Source of the DNA: Mariniphaga sp041687215 | GTDB lineage: Bacteria; Bacteroidota; Bacteroidia; Bacteroidales; Prolixibacteraceae | Assembly: GCF_041687215.1 (NCBI RefSeq) | Contig: NZ_JAWLCI010000002.1 | Coordinates: forward strand, 124,001-188,000 | Length of the DNA stretch: 64,000 nucleotides | Direction: 5' to 3' | Program-made: the position numbers and the translations under genes | Notes under the pieces: model-generated | Seen by the model: the letters and a program-made list of their open reading frames with translations, nothing else | What the model was told of the DNA's origin: nothing | Database searches by the model: none | Part shown: piece by piece, positions 7,259 through 16,365 of the stretch | Position numbering within the stretch: the first letter of the stretch is position 1 | How the letters are laid out: each line of letters starts with the position of its first letter

Positions 7259-9172
7259 TTAAACTGCAGTTTCAATGTGCATCAGTACATCGCCTTTTGA
7301 TACGGAATCACTTGCTTCAAATTTGATTTCCTTCACCACGCCGTCAACTGTTGAATCCAGGTTGTTCATCATTTTCATGGCTTCGATAACCACCACAGTT
7401 TCGCCGGCTTTTACTTTTTCGCCCACCGATTTTTTATACTCCACAATCATTCCCGGTAGCGGTGCGGTAATGCTACCGGTTTTTTCCACCTCTTTATTTG
7501 CAGTTTTGTTTTTCCGTCCACGGATTTGCATCACCGGTGGCGCCGTCGCATTCGGGTCGTTGATTTCTACTGAAAAAGTTTCTCCATCCACGATAACTTC
7601 CAACGCACGCCCGTTCCCCGACGCTTTTTTTGCAGTTAATTCTCCTGCCAGGGCTTTTCGAACAATTTCAGCTTCCTTTTTCACCTGCTCCATGGTCTTG
7701 GGTTTTACCTCTTCCGGGATTTCCTCCAACCCATACTTCCATTTCAGGAACCGTTTTCCAGTAACCGGATACAAGGCACAAAGCACTTCATCGTCAATGT
7801 CTTTTGCCAAATCCTTGAACGTACTTTTCACCCCGTCCATTTCCGGTTCGAGAATTGAGCCTGGTCGAACGGTAACCGGTTCTTCCCCGCGCGGATAATC
7901 CTTCAGCGCTTTTTTCATCACTTCCGGATTGATGGGCTCGGTGGTTTTACCATACAAACCGTAACAGAGGTCTTTTACCTCTTTGGTAATTTTGGCATAT
8001 TCCCCTTCGTAAGAATCGAAAAGTACATTGTTAACCGTTTGAACGCCCACAATTTGCGATGTTGGTGTTACCAGAGGAATATTGCCCAAATCTTTGCGCA
8101 CTTTCGGCAATAACCGGAAAACATCTTCCAGCTTATCCAGCGCATCCATGGCTTTCAACTGGTTCACCAGGTTCGAAAGCATACCACCCGGCGTTTGATG
8201 CAGCAGTACGTTGATATCGGTGATGGAATATTTCGGGTTATTGTCCAGATGCCGGTATTTCGGAATGTGTTTTTCCATTTCATCGGCAATGGCGGTAATT
8301 TTGTTGATATCCATGCCTGTATCGCGGTTTGTTCCCAGCAATGACATGATTATCGGCTCAACGGCAGCATGCGACGTGCGGTAAGCATATGGTCCGATAC
8401 AGGTGTCAACAATATCCACACCGGCCTCAACGGCTTTAAAAATCGCCAAATCACCCATGCCGGAAGTAAAGTGTGTGTGCAAATTCAGCGGGATGTCGGT
8501 AAAGTTTTTAATCTCGCGAATCATATTGTAGATGTCGTAAGGCGCAATCAGGCCTGCCATATCTTTAATACAGATGGAATCCACGCCAAAATCAATCAGC
8601 TCCCTCACCTTGTTGATGTAGTATTCCATGTTGTAAACTTCTCCGCCAAGGCGCGGCTGGTTCAGCGTGTAGCAAACCACTCCCTGAAAATGCTTTTTAT
8701 TGTTCCGGATAACTTTAGCCGCCGTTTCAAAATTGCGGTAATCATTTAGCGCATCGAAACAGCGAAAAATATCCATACCGTTATCGATGGCGCGCTGAAC
8801 AAAGGCTTCAACCACATCGTCGGCATAGTTGCGGTAACCCACCACATTCTGTCCGCGAAGCAGCATGGAAAACGGGGTTTTGGGCATGTGCTTTTTCAAG
8901 ACGCGAAGACGCTCCCAGGGGTCTTCGCCCAGAAAGCGGTGCATGGTATCAAAAGTGGCCCCTCCCCAGGTTTCCACAGCATTGAATCCTGCATTGTCAA
9001 TCATTTCAGCCACTGTAAGCAAATCTTCGGTGCGGCCGCGCGTGGCAAACAGCGACTGGTGGCCGTCGCGCAAACTTACATCGTTAATTTTTACCGGGTT
9101 TTCGGCTTTCGGACGGTCGGCTTCAAAACGAAGCGGTGCCATCTCCAATACGCCGTGTTTATCATATTTCAT
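7259..9172 (-). CDS. Pyruvate/oxaloacetate carboxyltransferase fused to a biotin carrier domain
   Basis: 637 residues. The N-terminal two thirds are an HMGL-like TIM barrel plus conserved carboxylase domain, as in the 5S subunit of transcarboxylase, oxaloacetate decarboxylase alpha and pyruvate carboxylase B. It begins INDVSLRDGHQS and contains LHTHFTSGMGD, whose His residues match the metal site. A linker leads to a biotinyl domain ending the protein, with the biotin attachment lysine K600 in EAMKMM. The ATG at 9172 fits the family; the frame extends to 9220 without conservation. With the acyl-CoA carboxyltransferase upstream and no biotin carboxylase gene nearby, an ATP-independent methylmalonyl-CoA:pyruvate transcarboxylase is likely. 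Oxaloacetate decarboxylase is the alternative, but no beta subunit gene is present. Confidence 0.9.
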   Translation of the reverse strand: MKYDKHGVLEMAPLRFEADRPKAENPVKINDVSLRDGHQSLFATRGRTEDLLTVAEMIDNAGFNAVETWGGATFDTMHRFLGEDPWERLRVLKKHMPKTPFSMLLRGQNVVGYRNYADDVVEAFVQRAIDNGMDIFRCFDALNDYRNFETAAKVIRNNKKHFQGVVCYTLNQPRLGGEVYNMEYYINKVRELIDFGVDSICIKDMAGLIAPYDIYNMIREIKNFTDIPLNLHTHFTSGMGDLAIFKAVEAGVDIVDTCIGPYAYRTSHAAVEPIIMSLLGTNRDTGMDINKITAIADEMEKHIPKYRHLDNNPKYSITDINVLLHQTPGGMLSNLVNQLKAMDALDKLEDVFRLLPKVRKDLGNIPLVTPTSQIVGVQTVNNVLFDSYEGEYAKITKEVKDLCYGLYGKTTEPINPEVMKKALKDYPRGEEPVTVRPGSILEPEMDGVKSTFKDLAKDIDDEVLCALYPVTGKRFLKWKYGLEEIPEEVKPKTMEQVKKEAEIVRKALAGELTAKKASGNGRALEVIVDGETFSVEINDPNATAPPVMQIRGRKNKTANKEVEKTGSITAPLPGMIVEYKKSVGEKVKAGETVVVIEAMKMMNNLDSTVDGVVKEIKFEASDSVSKGDVLMHIETAV

Positions 9173-9212
9173 CGTTTCCGTTTTTAAATGGTGTTCAATT
9201 GTATTCAAAAAA

Positions 9213-9404
9213 TTAAGCACTCCGCAACAGGCGGCCCCTGCGTTGAATCACATACCGGTTACTCATGGCAATTTCTTTACCGGTTTGTGCCCATGCTCCC
9301 GAACGGTTTTGTTCGCCTGATGCAGTTGCGCTTGCTTTTTCCTGTTCTATGTAATAGGCGACAGCTATCATCGCTGCTTTTCTCTTTTTTTCGTATGCGT
9401 TCAT
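9213..9404 (-). CDS. Small accessory protein of the biotin carboxyltransferase operon
   Basis: 63 residues, between the two carboxyltransferase genes and in the same direction. The N-terminal half is a helix (AYEKKRKAAMIAVAYYIEQ), followed by a linker and a basic C-terminus with GAWAQTGKEIAMSNR and RRGR. Small proteins with a helix and a conserved 'SxWxxxGR..xM..R' end are often encoded with acyl-CoA carboxylase beta subunits, where they are called epsilon or gamma-like subunits. I infer a structural or assembly role in the carboxyltransferase complex. It lacks the membrane helix expected of a true OadG. Spacing of 11 nt from the upstream stop supports cotranscription. Confidence 0.7.
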   Translation of the reverse strand: MNAYEKKRKAAMIAVAYYIEQEKASATASGEQNRSGAWAQTGKEIAMSNRYVIQRRGRLLRSA

Positions 9405-9415
9405 AACTTTATATT

Positions 9416-10972
9416 TTATAATGGAATATTTCCGTGTTTTTTAGCCGGAAGTGTTTCGGTTTTCGTACTCATGGCCTCCAGCGCATCAATTAACCGCATA
9501 CGCGTTTCCGATGGAATTATCACCTCATCGATGTATCCGCGCTGGGCTGCCAGGTATGGAATGTTAAATGCTTCCTCGTATTCATTGATTTTTTCCTGTG
9601 TTTTGGCTGCCTTATCTTCGGCCTCGCTGATTTCCCTGCGGTATGTGGAAATAACTTCAACGGCACCTTTGGCGCCCATAACTGCAATTTCGGCTGTTGG
9701 CCAGGCAAATACCATATCTGCTCCCAAAGGTTTGGAGCACATGGCCAGGTAAGCCCCGCCGTAATCTTTCCGGGTAATAACCGTAAATTTGGGAACGGTG
9801 GCTTCGGCATAACTCCAGAGCAGTTTTGCCCCGTGGCGGATGATTCCGCCCAGTTCCTGCTGAATGCCAGGCAAATAACCCGGCACATCCACAAACGTGA
9901 CGAGCGGAATGTTAAAGGCATCGCAGGTCCGCACAAAACGGCTGATTTTATCCGATGCATCAATGTCAAGGCATCCGGCCTGAACCAGCGGCTGGTTGGC
10001 AATAATTCCCACCGAGCGGTTGTTTAAACGACCAAAACCCACGATGCAGTTTTCGGCATAATGTTCGTGCACTTCGTAAAAATGGCCCTGGTCTAGTACC
10101 GACTCAATCACCTTTTTCATGTCGTAAGGTGTCTTGGCATCGTCGGGAATGATGGTATCCAGTTCATTGCACATGCGCGTGGAGTTGTCGCCCATGGGTA
10201 CAACCGGTGCATCTTCCAGGTTGTTGTTCGGAAGGTAACCCAGCAGTTCAATAATCGATTCGATGGTTTCCTCATCGCTTTCGCAGGCGAAATGGGCATT
10301 TCCGCTTTTGGCGTTGTGTGCCATGGCCCCGCCCAGTGCCTCAAAAGTGGTTTCTTCGCCGGTAACCGTTTTAATTACATACGGACTGGTAATAAACATG
10401 TGGCTTTGTTTTTTCACCATATAAACAAAGTCCGTCATGGCAGGAGAATACACTGCTCCACCGGCGCAGGGACCCATAATGGCCGAAATTTGCGGAATAA
10501 CACCCGACGCCCTGGAATTGCGCATAAAAATTTCGCCGTATCCTTTCAGGGCATCCACCCCTTCTTCCACGCGCGCGCCGCCCGAATCGTTTAGTCCCAC
10601 AACCGGAGAACCGGCTTTTACGGCAAGGTCCATAATCTTACAAATTTTTGCAGCGTGCATTTCGCCCAGTGACCCTCCCCGTGAAGTAAAATCCTGTGAG
10701 AAAGCAAATACCGTGCGTCCGTTCACTTTTCCGTGGCCAACAATCACACCGTCGGCAGGAACATTTTCTTTTGCCATTCCAAAATTCACCGAACGGTGAT
10801 TCACAAACATGTCAATCTCACGGAATGTGCCATCGTCGAACAACAAATCGATACGCTCCCGTGCCGTTAACTTGCCTTTCGCTTTCTGTTTGGCCACTCT
10901 GGCTTCGCCGCCCATAGCCAAAACTTCCTCTCTTTTCTGCTTTAATTGTTCAATTTTTTCTGCTACTTTCAT
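9416..10972 (-). CDS. mmdA: Acyl-CoA carboxyltransferase (methylmalonyl/propionyl-CoA type, 12S-like)
   Basis: 518 residues with the two crotonase-like halves of the carboxyltransferase beta family. Recognisable segments are ARERIDLLFDDGTF, the FSQDFTSRGGSLGEMHA oxyanion region, DSGGARVEEGVDALKGYG, and MGPCAGGAVYSPAMTDF; the second half has VDVPGYLPGIQQE and MGAKGAVEVI. This matches the 12S subunit of transcarboxylase, methylmalonyl-CoA decarboxylase alpha, and PccB. It transfers the carboxyl group between methylmalonyl-CoA (or propionyl-CoA) and biotin. It is first in the three-gene operon. Succinate-to-propionate metabolism via methylmalonyl-CoA is common in Bacteroidota, so a role in propionate formation is the favoured inference. 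The gene symbol is by resemblance. Confidence 0.9.
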   Translation of the reverse strand: MKVAEKIEQLKQKREEVLAMGGEARVAKQKAKGKLTARERIDLLFDDGTFREIDMFVNHRSVNFGMAKENVPADGVIVGHGKVNGRTVFAFSQDFTSRGGSLGEMHAAKICKIMDLAVKAGSPVVGLNDSGGARVEEGVDALKGYGEIFMRNSRASGVIPQISAIMGPCAGGAVYSPAMTDFVYMVKKQSHMFITSPYVIKTVTGEETTFEALGGAMAHNAKSGNAHFACESDEETIESIIELLGYLPNNNLEDAPVVPMGDNSTRMCNELDTIIPDDAKTPYDMKKVIESVLDQGHFYEVHEHYAENCIVGFGRLNNRSVGIIANQPLVQAGCLDIDASDKISRFVRTCDAFNIPLVTFVDVPGYLPGIQQELGGIIRHGAKLLWSYAEATVPKFTVITRKDYGGAYLAMCSKPLGADMVFAWPTAEIAVMGAKGAVEVISTYRREISEAEDKAAKTQEKINEYEEAFNIPYLAAQRGYIDEVIIPSETRMRLIDALEAMSTKTETLPAKKHGNIPL

Positions 10973-11414
10973 GTCCGTTTCCTTAAATCATCCTGTTTTT
11001 CAAACTGTTTTCTGTTTCTGATCCGAAAAATTCTTTCTGTAGAAATCTTCCGTTGTTCAATCATCATTATTCAATTGTCTTAATAAAGAAATATTTCTTT
11101 ATTTTAGATTGTAATAATATGCATCGTTTTTGTTTCAATTTGTAATTTTTACCTTATATCCTTTTAACAGCTTAACTTTCATTGTCATTATCCTATCTAA
11201 ATCCGGTTGTTGATTTCTTCTATAAATAAAGAAAAAAATCTTTAAACAATGAAATGCGGGTAATTGTCCTGCACCTAAAACAAAGGATTTTAAGTTAAAA
11301 TTTGACCTTTTCAGATGATTCGGTCGAAAAATTTACTGTCTGTTAAGGAGTTGCGATTTATTATTTAATTGTTAATTTCAGAAAGACATGATTGCAGTTT
11401 GAAATCTGCATGAG
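10973..11414. other. AT-rich intergenic region with a long palindrome
   Basis: 442 bases with no gene found on either strand. It lies upstream of the acyl-CoA carboxyltransferase operon and downstream of the membrane protein gene, both on the minus strand. Its main structure is the palindrome at 11082-11103. The rest is AT-rich sequence that may hold the operon promoter, but no clean TTTG-N19-TAnnTTTG pair was found. Confidence 0.5.
11082..11103. promoter_or_regulatory. Perfect 22-bp palindrome, candidate operator
   Basis: The half-site AATAAAGAAAT (11082-11092) is followed directly by its exact reverse complement (11093-11103), with no spacer. It sits 110 bp upstream of the carboxyltransferase operon start, in a suitable place for a dimeric repressor or activator. 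No poly-T tract makes it a terminator. The binding protein is unknown. Confidence 0.5.
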
Positions 11415-12266
11415 TTACTCCGGATGTAAATAATTCTTAAGTGCTTTTATCCTGAATATGCCGGTCAGTAAATTATATAACGCAAATAACTCCAGTGAAA
11501 ACGGAAGGTAGCCCAGGTATCCTGCAATTGGCATTTCAAAAAGTTTGGGCTCATTGAGGTACGGCAGATTGTAGGTCCATTTGGGCCATGAATAATAGTT
11601 CCACAGTTCCCAGAAAAACCCACATGCCAGCACGCCAATCCAAAGGTTCCAAACCGGTCGCCAGTTGCCTTTTTCGGTGTGCTGAAGCAGGTTCGTAAAA
11701 CCCAACCGGTAATTAACAGGTTCTATAATAAAATAAACCGATACCCAGACCAGTGGGAAAAAGATTCGCGGCCATACCAGGAACAAAAAGAGCATGGTCC
11801 ACCCTGAAATAAAAAACACCAATGGCAGGTTGCGTCCGGTTTTCCAAACAGGTTTGTCTAAAATTCGAAGCCGGAAAGTGGCCACCAATTCGGCTGTTAC
11901 AAAAACCGCAGGCAAAACGGTACTAAAATTCAACGATGCATATAACGCATACGCAATATCACTAAAATATTCCCGGCCTGTGTAAAGCCAGTTTTGCAAC
12001 ACGGTGTTAAAAAGTTCGAACAACCACCAAAACGGAACTGAAAACACAAACAGAAGAATAAATCCTGCTTTACTCCTGCTCACCAGCGAAGTTCCTTTTC
12101 GCATAAAAACAAGGCCGTCAACGGCGAGGATGTAACCCAGCCACAGCGGAAAAAATGCCAGGTGTGTTCTTAAACCTTCCAAATACCAGTTCAGAAACCA
12201 GAAAACGGCAACCAGTAAAAATCCCAGCCATCCGTGAAGCGGATATTTTCTTTGCCAGTTCATCAT
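11415..12266 (-). CDS. Polytopic membrane protein of unknown function
   Basis: 283 residues with seven or eight hydrophobic helices and many Trp and aromatic residues. Distinctive segments are SVPFWWLFELFN, GFFWELWNYYSWPKW and MPIAGYLGYLPFSLELFALY. The charged-aromatic motif 'FWELWNY' and the pattern 'KLFEMPIAGYLGY.PF.LE.FA.Y' recur in uncharacterised bacterial membrane proteins I recall, but I cannot attach a function. It lies 31 nt downstream of the TolB-like gene on the same strand, so the two are probably cotranscribed. There is no signal peptide and no catalytic motif. Confidence 0.8.
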   Translation of the reverse strand: MMNWQRKYPLHGWLGFLLVAVFWFLNWYLEGLRTHLAFFPLWLGYILAVDGLVFMRKGTSLVSRSKAGFILLFVFSVPFWWLFELFNTVLQNWLYTGREYFSDIAYALYASLNFSTVLPAVFVTAELVATFRLRILDKPVWKTGRNLPLVFFISGWTMLFLFLVWPRIFFPLVWVSVYFIIEPVNYRLGFTNLLQHTEKGNWRPVWNLWIGVLACGFFWELWNYYSWPKWTYNLPYLNEPKLFEMPIAGYLGYLPFSLELFALYNLLTGIFRIKALKNYLHPE

Positions 12267-12297
12267 AACAGGGTAAGTGATTACTGCCTGATTTCCC

Positions 12298-13788
12298 TCA
12301 ATACGTATAGCTCATAAATGCCACTTTTTTGGAGTCGGGACTCCAGGAAGGTACGTTAATGGTTCCCTGGCCGCCGTAAAGAAATGCAACAGCTTTAATA
12401 TCACCACCGTTTGCAGGCATCAACCGCAGCATTACGCGCTGATTATGCGGATGCGAACTTGCCGGCACTTCTGGTAAATAGGAAATCATAATCAGCCATT
12501 TGCCATCGGGCGACGGGTGGGCAAACCAGTTCTGAAACTCATCGCTGGTTACCTGCTCCTGCTCCGAGCCATCGGGTTTCATGCGCCATATTTCCATGCT
12601 GCCGCTGCGTACCGAGTTGAAATAAATGTATTTTCCGTCGGGTGAATACTCCGGACCATCGTCGAGTCCTTCGGCAGTTGTCAGGCGAATTTCTTCGCCA
12701 CCTTCTGCCGGAATTTTATACACATCGTAATTGCCGTTCCGTTCGGCGCAGTAAACATGCCATTTATCGTCGGGCGACCAGCCATGCCAGTAGGACGGGC
12801 CTTTTTCGGTTACCCGCTTTGGTGTTCCGCCCTTCACCGGAACAGTATAAATAATAGAAACATTTCTTCCGTCAACTGCTGTGCCGCTACTGATTGCCAG
12901 CGCTTTTCCATCGAATGAAATGCCGTGGTCGTTGTTGTTGGCCGTGGCAAAACCGGTATCGATTAACTTTGGAACCCGTTTTTTCAGGTTGAAGTTATAA
13001 AGCAATCCGCCCGAGTTGTAAACCAGAAACTTCCCGTTACGCGACCAGTTGGGCGCTTCAATGTGCGTTTCGGTTTCGTAAATCACCTCGCGGTTGCCGG
13101 TTTCAATGTTCAGAATTTCCAGACGACTGGGCGATGGAGTCTGGTAACCATCAACGCTCTCGGTGGCGGGTTTTTCCAACCTCACATTCCAAAACTGTGC
13201 TTTTTCAACCACAGCCTCGTTGTGGGAGCTGATGAACATTCCGGCCAAAACTGCAGAAGGCATTTCCAATTTCACCCGGCCCACTTCCACTAAAGGTTCT
13301 CCTTCTTTTGAAAGCCGGAAAATGTATTCGTTTCCTTTCCGTTCCACCTGCACAAATTCCGGTGCTTTTAATTCGGAAGCGATTTCCTTTGTTTCTCCCC
13401 CGGCTTTTTCACGGTATTGCAGCGAAGTGAGCCCGTCGCCATGTACGGCGCCATCCATATAAATGGCATTTTCATCCTCTGCACTGCGAATCATCAGTCC
13501 CATTTTACGGTGTGCATCCACACCTACACCCAAAAATTTCAGGTTAGCTGAAAGAATAAAATCACCTTCCACTTCCTGCGAAACGAAGTAAAACTCATCG
13601 CGTTCGAACCAGATGTTGTAACCAGCTCCCTGCAAGGTAAATTGTTGATTTTTCTTATCAAACTTAAAATCACCTTTTAGTTTGGGATTTCCGATGTCAG
13701 TTCCCGAAAATTGCTGAAACATTTGCTGTGCCTGCATGGAATTTAAAATGAATATAGTGAAAGCAAAAAATAAGATCAGATTTTTCAT
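12298..13788 (-). CDS. Secreted TolB-like beta-propeller protein with N-terminal jelly-roll domain
   Basis: 496 residues. A signal peptide (about 1-20, ending SMQAQ) is followed by a lectin/concanavalin-like DUF1349-type domain (about 25-205) and then a beta-propeller built from WD40-like PD40 repeats. The repeats show the usual 'SPDGK.I.F.S..' signature: WSRNGKFLVYNSGG, WSPDDKWHVYCAERNG, YSPDGKYIYFNSVRSG, PSPDGKWLIMISYLP and WSPDSKKVAFMSY. Such proteins are periplasmic or outer-membrane-associated binding scaffolds; enzymatic activity is not indicated. It has a likely promoter box just upstream and precedes the polytopic membrane protein gene. The substrate or partner is unknown; a link to the neighbouring fucose genes is only positional. 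Confidence 0.85.
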   Translation of the reverse strand: MKNLILFFAFTIFILNSMQAQQMFQQFSGTDIGNPKLKGDFKFDKKNQQFTLQGAGYNIWFERDEFYFVSQEVEGDFILSANLKFLGVGVDAHRKMGLMIRSAEDENAIYMDGAVHGDGLTSLQYREKAGGETKEIASELKAPEFVQVERKGNEYIFRLSKEGEPLVEVGRVKLEMPSAVLAGMFISSHNEAVVEKAQFWNVRLEKPATESVDGYQTPSPSRLEILNIETGNREVIYETETHIEAPNWSRNGKFLVYNSGGLLYNFNLKKRVPKLIDTGFATANNNDHGISFDGKALAISSGTAVDGRNVSIIYTVPVKGGTPKRVTEKGPSYWHGWSPDDKWHVYCAERNGNYDVYKIPAEGGEEIRLTTAEGLDDGPEYSPDGKYIYFNSVRSGSMEIWRMKPDGSEQEQVTSDEFQNWFAHPSPDGKWLIMISYLPEVPASSHPHNQRVMLRLMPANGGDIKAVAFLYGGQGTINVPSWSPDSKKVAFMSYTY

Positions 13789-13841
13789 ATTAAAGATTTT
13801 AATTGTCAGTTTAAATTACCTGATAAACAGGAATGGTTTTT

Positions 13842-13849
13842 CAAAGGTA
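13842..13849 (-). promoter_or_regulatory. Candidate -7 box for the TolB-like gene
   Basis: On the minus strand TACCTTTG, matching TAnnTTTG, lies 53 nt before the ATG at 13788. No matching -33 box at 19-21 nt was found, so support is moderate. Confidence 0.4.
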
Positions 13850-13985
13850 GCAAAGTAAAAAAAAATCAGTCCTTCCATTTCAAAGAAAATTCATTTCGTG
13901 TACTTCAAATCTCAATTAACATCATGTTTTAATATTTCGGTTCGATACACCTTCCTGATTTTTTCTACGTCTGGAATTTTATGAG

Positions 13986-14984
13986 TTACAGAGACTGCCT
14001 GATTTTCAGGGAAGTGGACAAAACCTCAGTTACCTTCTGTTTGTCTTTTACAAACCTGGCGGCTAACCTGCCCATCTGTTCAAAATCGGTGGAAATGACA
14101 GAGATTCCTCCACCGGCAATCTGTTTCATAGGCGTATCGTTGTATGATAGCACTCCAAAATCTTTTCCCAGCAGGAATCCTTTTGACCGGCAATATTTGA
14201 TTACTTCCACCAAATCAGAATCGCGAATGGTAAACCAGCATTGTTCTTTTTTTACTTCAACGCCGTGGGTGTTTTTCAGCAGCCGAAAGCTGATATTGTG
14301 ATTTTCGCAAAAACGACGAACAGCAGTTACGGTTTCAGCCGGATGAGGGGTTTCGGTTTCATCGTAAACCAAAATCATTTCCGAATATTTTTTCAGGTAA
14401 GTCAATCCTTCCTCCAGACAATTTTCCACTGCCTTGTTAAAATCCTGAATAACGTAACTTATGTTTTCAGATGGAGGCATTCCCATATCGAGGATGAGCA
14501 GCTTACCGGGATCAATTTTTTTCAGAACTGGTTCCATGCTCCGGTGATCAATATTCATCACCACAGACATGCTGTACCTGCCTAAACTACTGTTTACAAG
14601 CTGATTGAAAACCTCGCGGTTGTAATGATGAAAAAGCAAATCGACTGAATAGGTATTGGGAAGGTTATTTCTGAACGCTTTGTACAATTGTTCTTTAAAC
14701 GCGCTGAAATCGTCGAGAAGCATAAAAACTTTGAACGAGCCACCTGTTACATAATATCCTCTTGTAGGCGCCGATTCAACCAGGTTTCTTTCCTTAAGAA
14801 TTTTGTAGGCTTTAAAAACCGTATCGCGGGAAAACCCCGATTCGGTGCTTAGCTCATTCACCGAAGGAAGTGTTTCGCCTTCTTTCAACTGGCCACTGCT
14901 TATGGCTTCGCTAATGGAATGTACCAGTTGCTGAATTTTGGTTTGACCGGCTTTTTCTGAAATCCGAAATGGTAAATCTGCCAC
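13986..14984 (-). CDS. GntR-family regulator with LacI-type sugar-sensing domain
   Basis: 332 residues. An N-terminal GntR winged helix (about 1-75) includes ISEAISSGQLKEGETLPSVNE and ESGFSRDTVFKAYKIL. A periplasmic-binding-protein-like domain (about 80-325), as in LacI/GalR regulators, contains LLGKDFGVLSYNDTPMKQI and GISVISTDFEQMGRLAARF. This architecture is common among Bacteroidota regulators of monosaccharide genes, where it binds the free sugar or a metabolite. The start is a GTG at 14984 that overlaps the TAG stop of the upstream DUF6786 gene by one base (TAGTG), indicating translational coupling. The nearby L-fucose isomerase gene suggests fucose or a related sugar as effector; that is inference. 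Confidence 0.88.
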   Translation of the reverse strand: MADLPFRISEKAGQTKIQQLVHSISEAISSGQLKEGETLPSVNELSTESGFSRDTVFKAYKILKERNLVESAPTRGYYVTGGSFKVFMLLDDFSAFKEQLYKAFRNNLPNTYSVDLLFHHYNREVFNQLVNSSLGRYSMSVVMNIDHRSMEPVLKKIDPGKLLILDMGMPPSENISYVIQDFNKAVENCLEEGLTYLKKYSEMILVYDETETPHPAETVTAVRRFCENHNISFRLLKNTHGVEVKKEQCWFTIRDSDLVEVIKYCRSKGFLLGKDFGVLSYNDTPMKQIAGGGISVISTDFEQMGRLAARFVKDKQKVTEVLSTSLKIRQSL

Positions 14985-16249
14985 TAAAACACGTTTTTAA
15001 CTTCTTCAAGAGAAACGTTAAAAATTTCCCGGCATATAGAATCCAACTCATTCTCAGGCCCTTCGAAATGATATGTTGACTGGATGTGGGTTACAGAAGA
15101 ATCCCGTGCAAGTTCCAGTGCCGGTGAAGAAGATTCCAGTTCGTAAAACGGCCCCAGTTGCCCGCCATTTTCCAGCGGACCGTCGTTATAGGCATTAAGG
15201 ACATCGCCCCGGTAAGGATTTTTCTGATGTTCCCAGGCCGAATTCACATAATCAGTTGCCCCTTTGGGCAATTCGGTTTTTAAAAGGGTAAGCACTTGGT
15301 TTTCTGCATCGTAACTACCTATTACCGGCATGGCGCGTTGGGGCGGAATTCCAATTTTCCCGCGGTGCTTGCCATCGCCTTTAAAATAGATGATGCCGTC
15401 GGAAATCTTTAATCTGTCCTCCGGAATTTTTCCGAAATAATCGTCTTTTAAAATGTAATCTGACCTTACATTTGTTTTGTAAGGAATAATCATTGTTACT
15501 TCCGGCGATGGAGTGAACATACCCAGCATCCAAATGGAAATTAATCCGGTTTCCTTTTTCCAGTCTTCGCCGGTTTTGTTTTTAACAATATTGGTGGATT
15601 CGTACCCTACATATTTAACATTTTGCGGAAGCGTAATTCCCAACGTGTCTTCAATAACCGGCTTTCCGAGCAAATGAACCTTACGGGTTAATTCGAAACT
15701 AAATTTGAAGTTGCTGTAATTCTCCACTTCCATGTCTTTCAGGAAAACAGCCACCGAATCGGTAGCCAGAAAAACTTCAAACGGGATGGTGTCGATGCAG
15801 GCAGGAACCTGCCAGTTTTCAAAATCGAATGAACTACCAGGCTTAAAATACAATGAGAATTGCCCCCCCTCGGGCCCAAGCCAGAAACGTTCTTCTCCGC
15901 CCACCGGGTTGAACTGCGGCAAAACCTCGCCCGATTCAATCAATTCGTGGTTAATCCACCCATAACTTCTGCCTGCATACCCACCTGACGAACTGGTCAT
16001 TACCCTACCCTGGTATTTCAGTGAAATAATCAACCTCGAATCGCCGTTTTCCAGCTCTACGGTATTGGGAAAATCACGCAATAAATTCACATCGTAACCA
16101 TAGGTTCCCTTTTCATATTTATCCAAAGGTTCTTTTTTTTCAGGTTCAATCTCAATCACTTTCTGCATCTCTGTTTCGTTTTGTCTGTTTTTTCTGTTTG
16201 AACACCCCAAAACAACCGCAAAAAGGGTAAAAATGATGACCGTCCTCAT
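14984..16249 (-). CDS. DUF6786-family lipoprotein
   Basis: 421 residues. A lipoprotein signal ends at C16 (VVLGCSN), followed by a charged linker. The rest is a beta-rich domain with LENGDSRLIISLKYQGRVMTSS, GYAGRSYGWINHELI, and GGEERFWLGPEGGQFSLY, which I recall as the DUF6786 family, related in fold style to aldose-1-epimerase/galactose mutarotase-like proteins. It is probably anchored in the periplasm or outer membrane and may bind or process a sugar. It is coupled to the regulator gene by a one-base overlap. It lies 116 nt after fucI, but a terminator stands between them, so it probably has its own promoter as well. Confidence 0.75.
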   Translation of the reverse strand: MRTVIIFTLFAVVLGCSNRKNRQNETEMQKVIEIEPEKKEPLDKYEKGTYGYDVNLLRDFPNTVELENGDSRLIISLKYQGRVMTSSSGGYAGRSYGWINHELIESGEVLPQFNPVGGEERFWLGPEGGQFSLYFKPGSSFDFENWQVPACIDTIPFEVFLATDSVAVFLKDMEVENYSNFKFSFELTRKVHLLGKPVIEDTLGITLPQNVKYVGYESTNIVKNKTGEDWKKETGLISIWMLGMFTPSPEVTMIIPYKTNVRSDYILKDDYFGKIPEDRLKISDGIIYFKGDGKHRGKIGIPPQRAMPVIGSYDAENQVLTLLKTELPKGATDYVNSAWEHQKNPYRGDVLNAYNDGPLENGGQLGPFYELESSSPALELARDSSVTHIQSTYHFEGPENELDSICREIFNVSLEEVKNVF

Positions 16250-16310
16250 CGTATTCTGTTAAATGTTAATACTATAATGTTTCGGGCCGAAAATACAGGT
16301 AAAATCCGTA

Positions 16311-16352
16311 ATAAAAAAGTCATACCTACTTTTAACCGGCAGGTATGACTTT
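16311..16352 (-). terminator. Rho-independent terminator after fucI
   Basis: A perfect 12-bp stem, AAAGTCATACCT (16316-16327) with AGGTATGACTTT (16341-16352), encloses a 13-nt loop. On the minus strand the stem runs into a T tract. It lies directly after the fucI stop, so most fucI transcripts should end before the DUF6786 gene. Confidence 0.8.
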
Positions 16353-16365
16353 ATTTAATGAAAAT

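Noticed and set aside
7275..7898. 207-codon frame on the plus strand opposite the biotin carboxyltransferase gene
   Set aside because: Antisense to a well-supported gene; its composition mirrors codon bias of the real frame.
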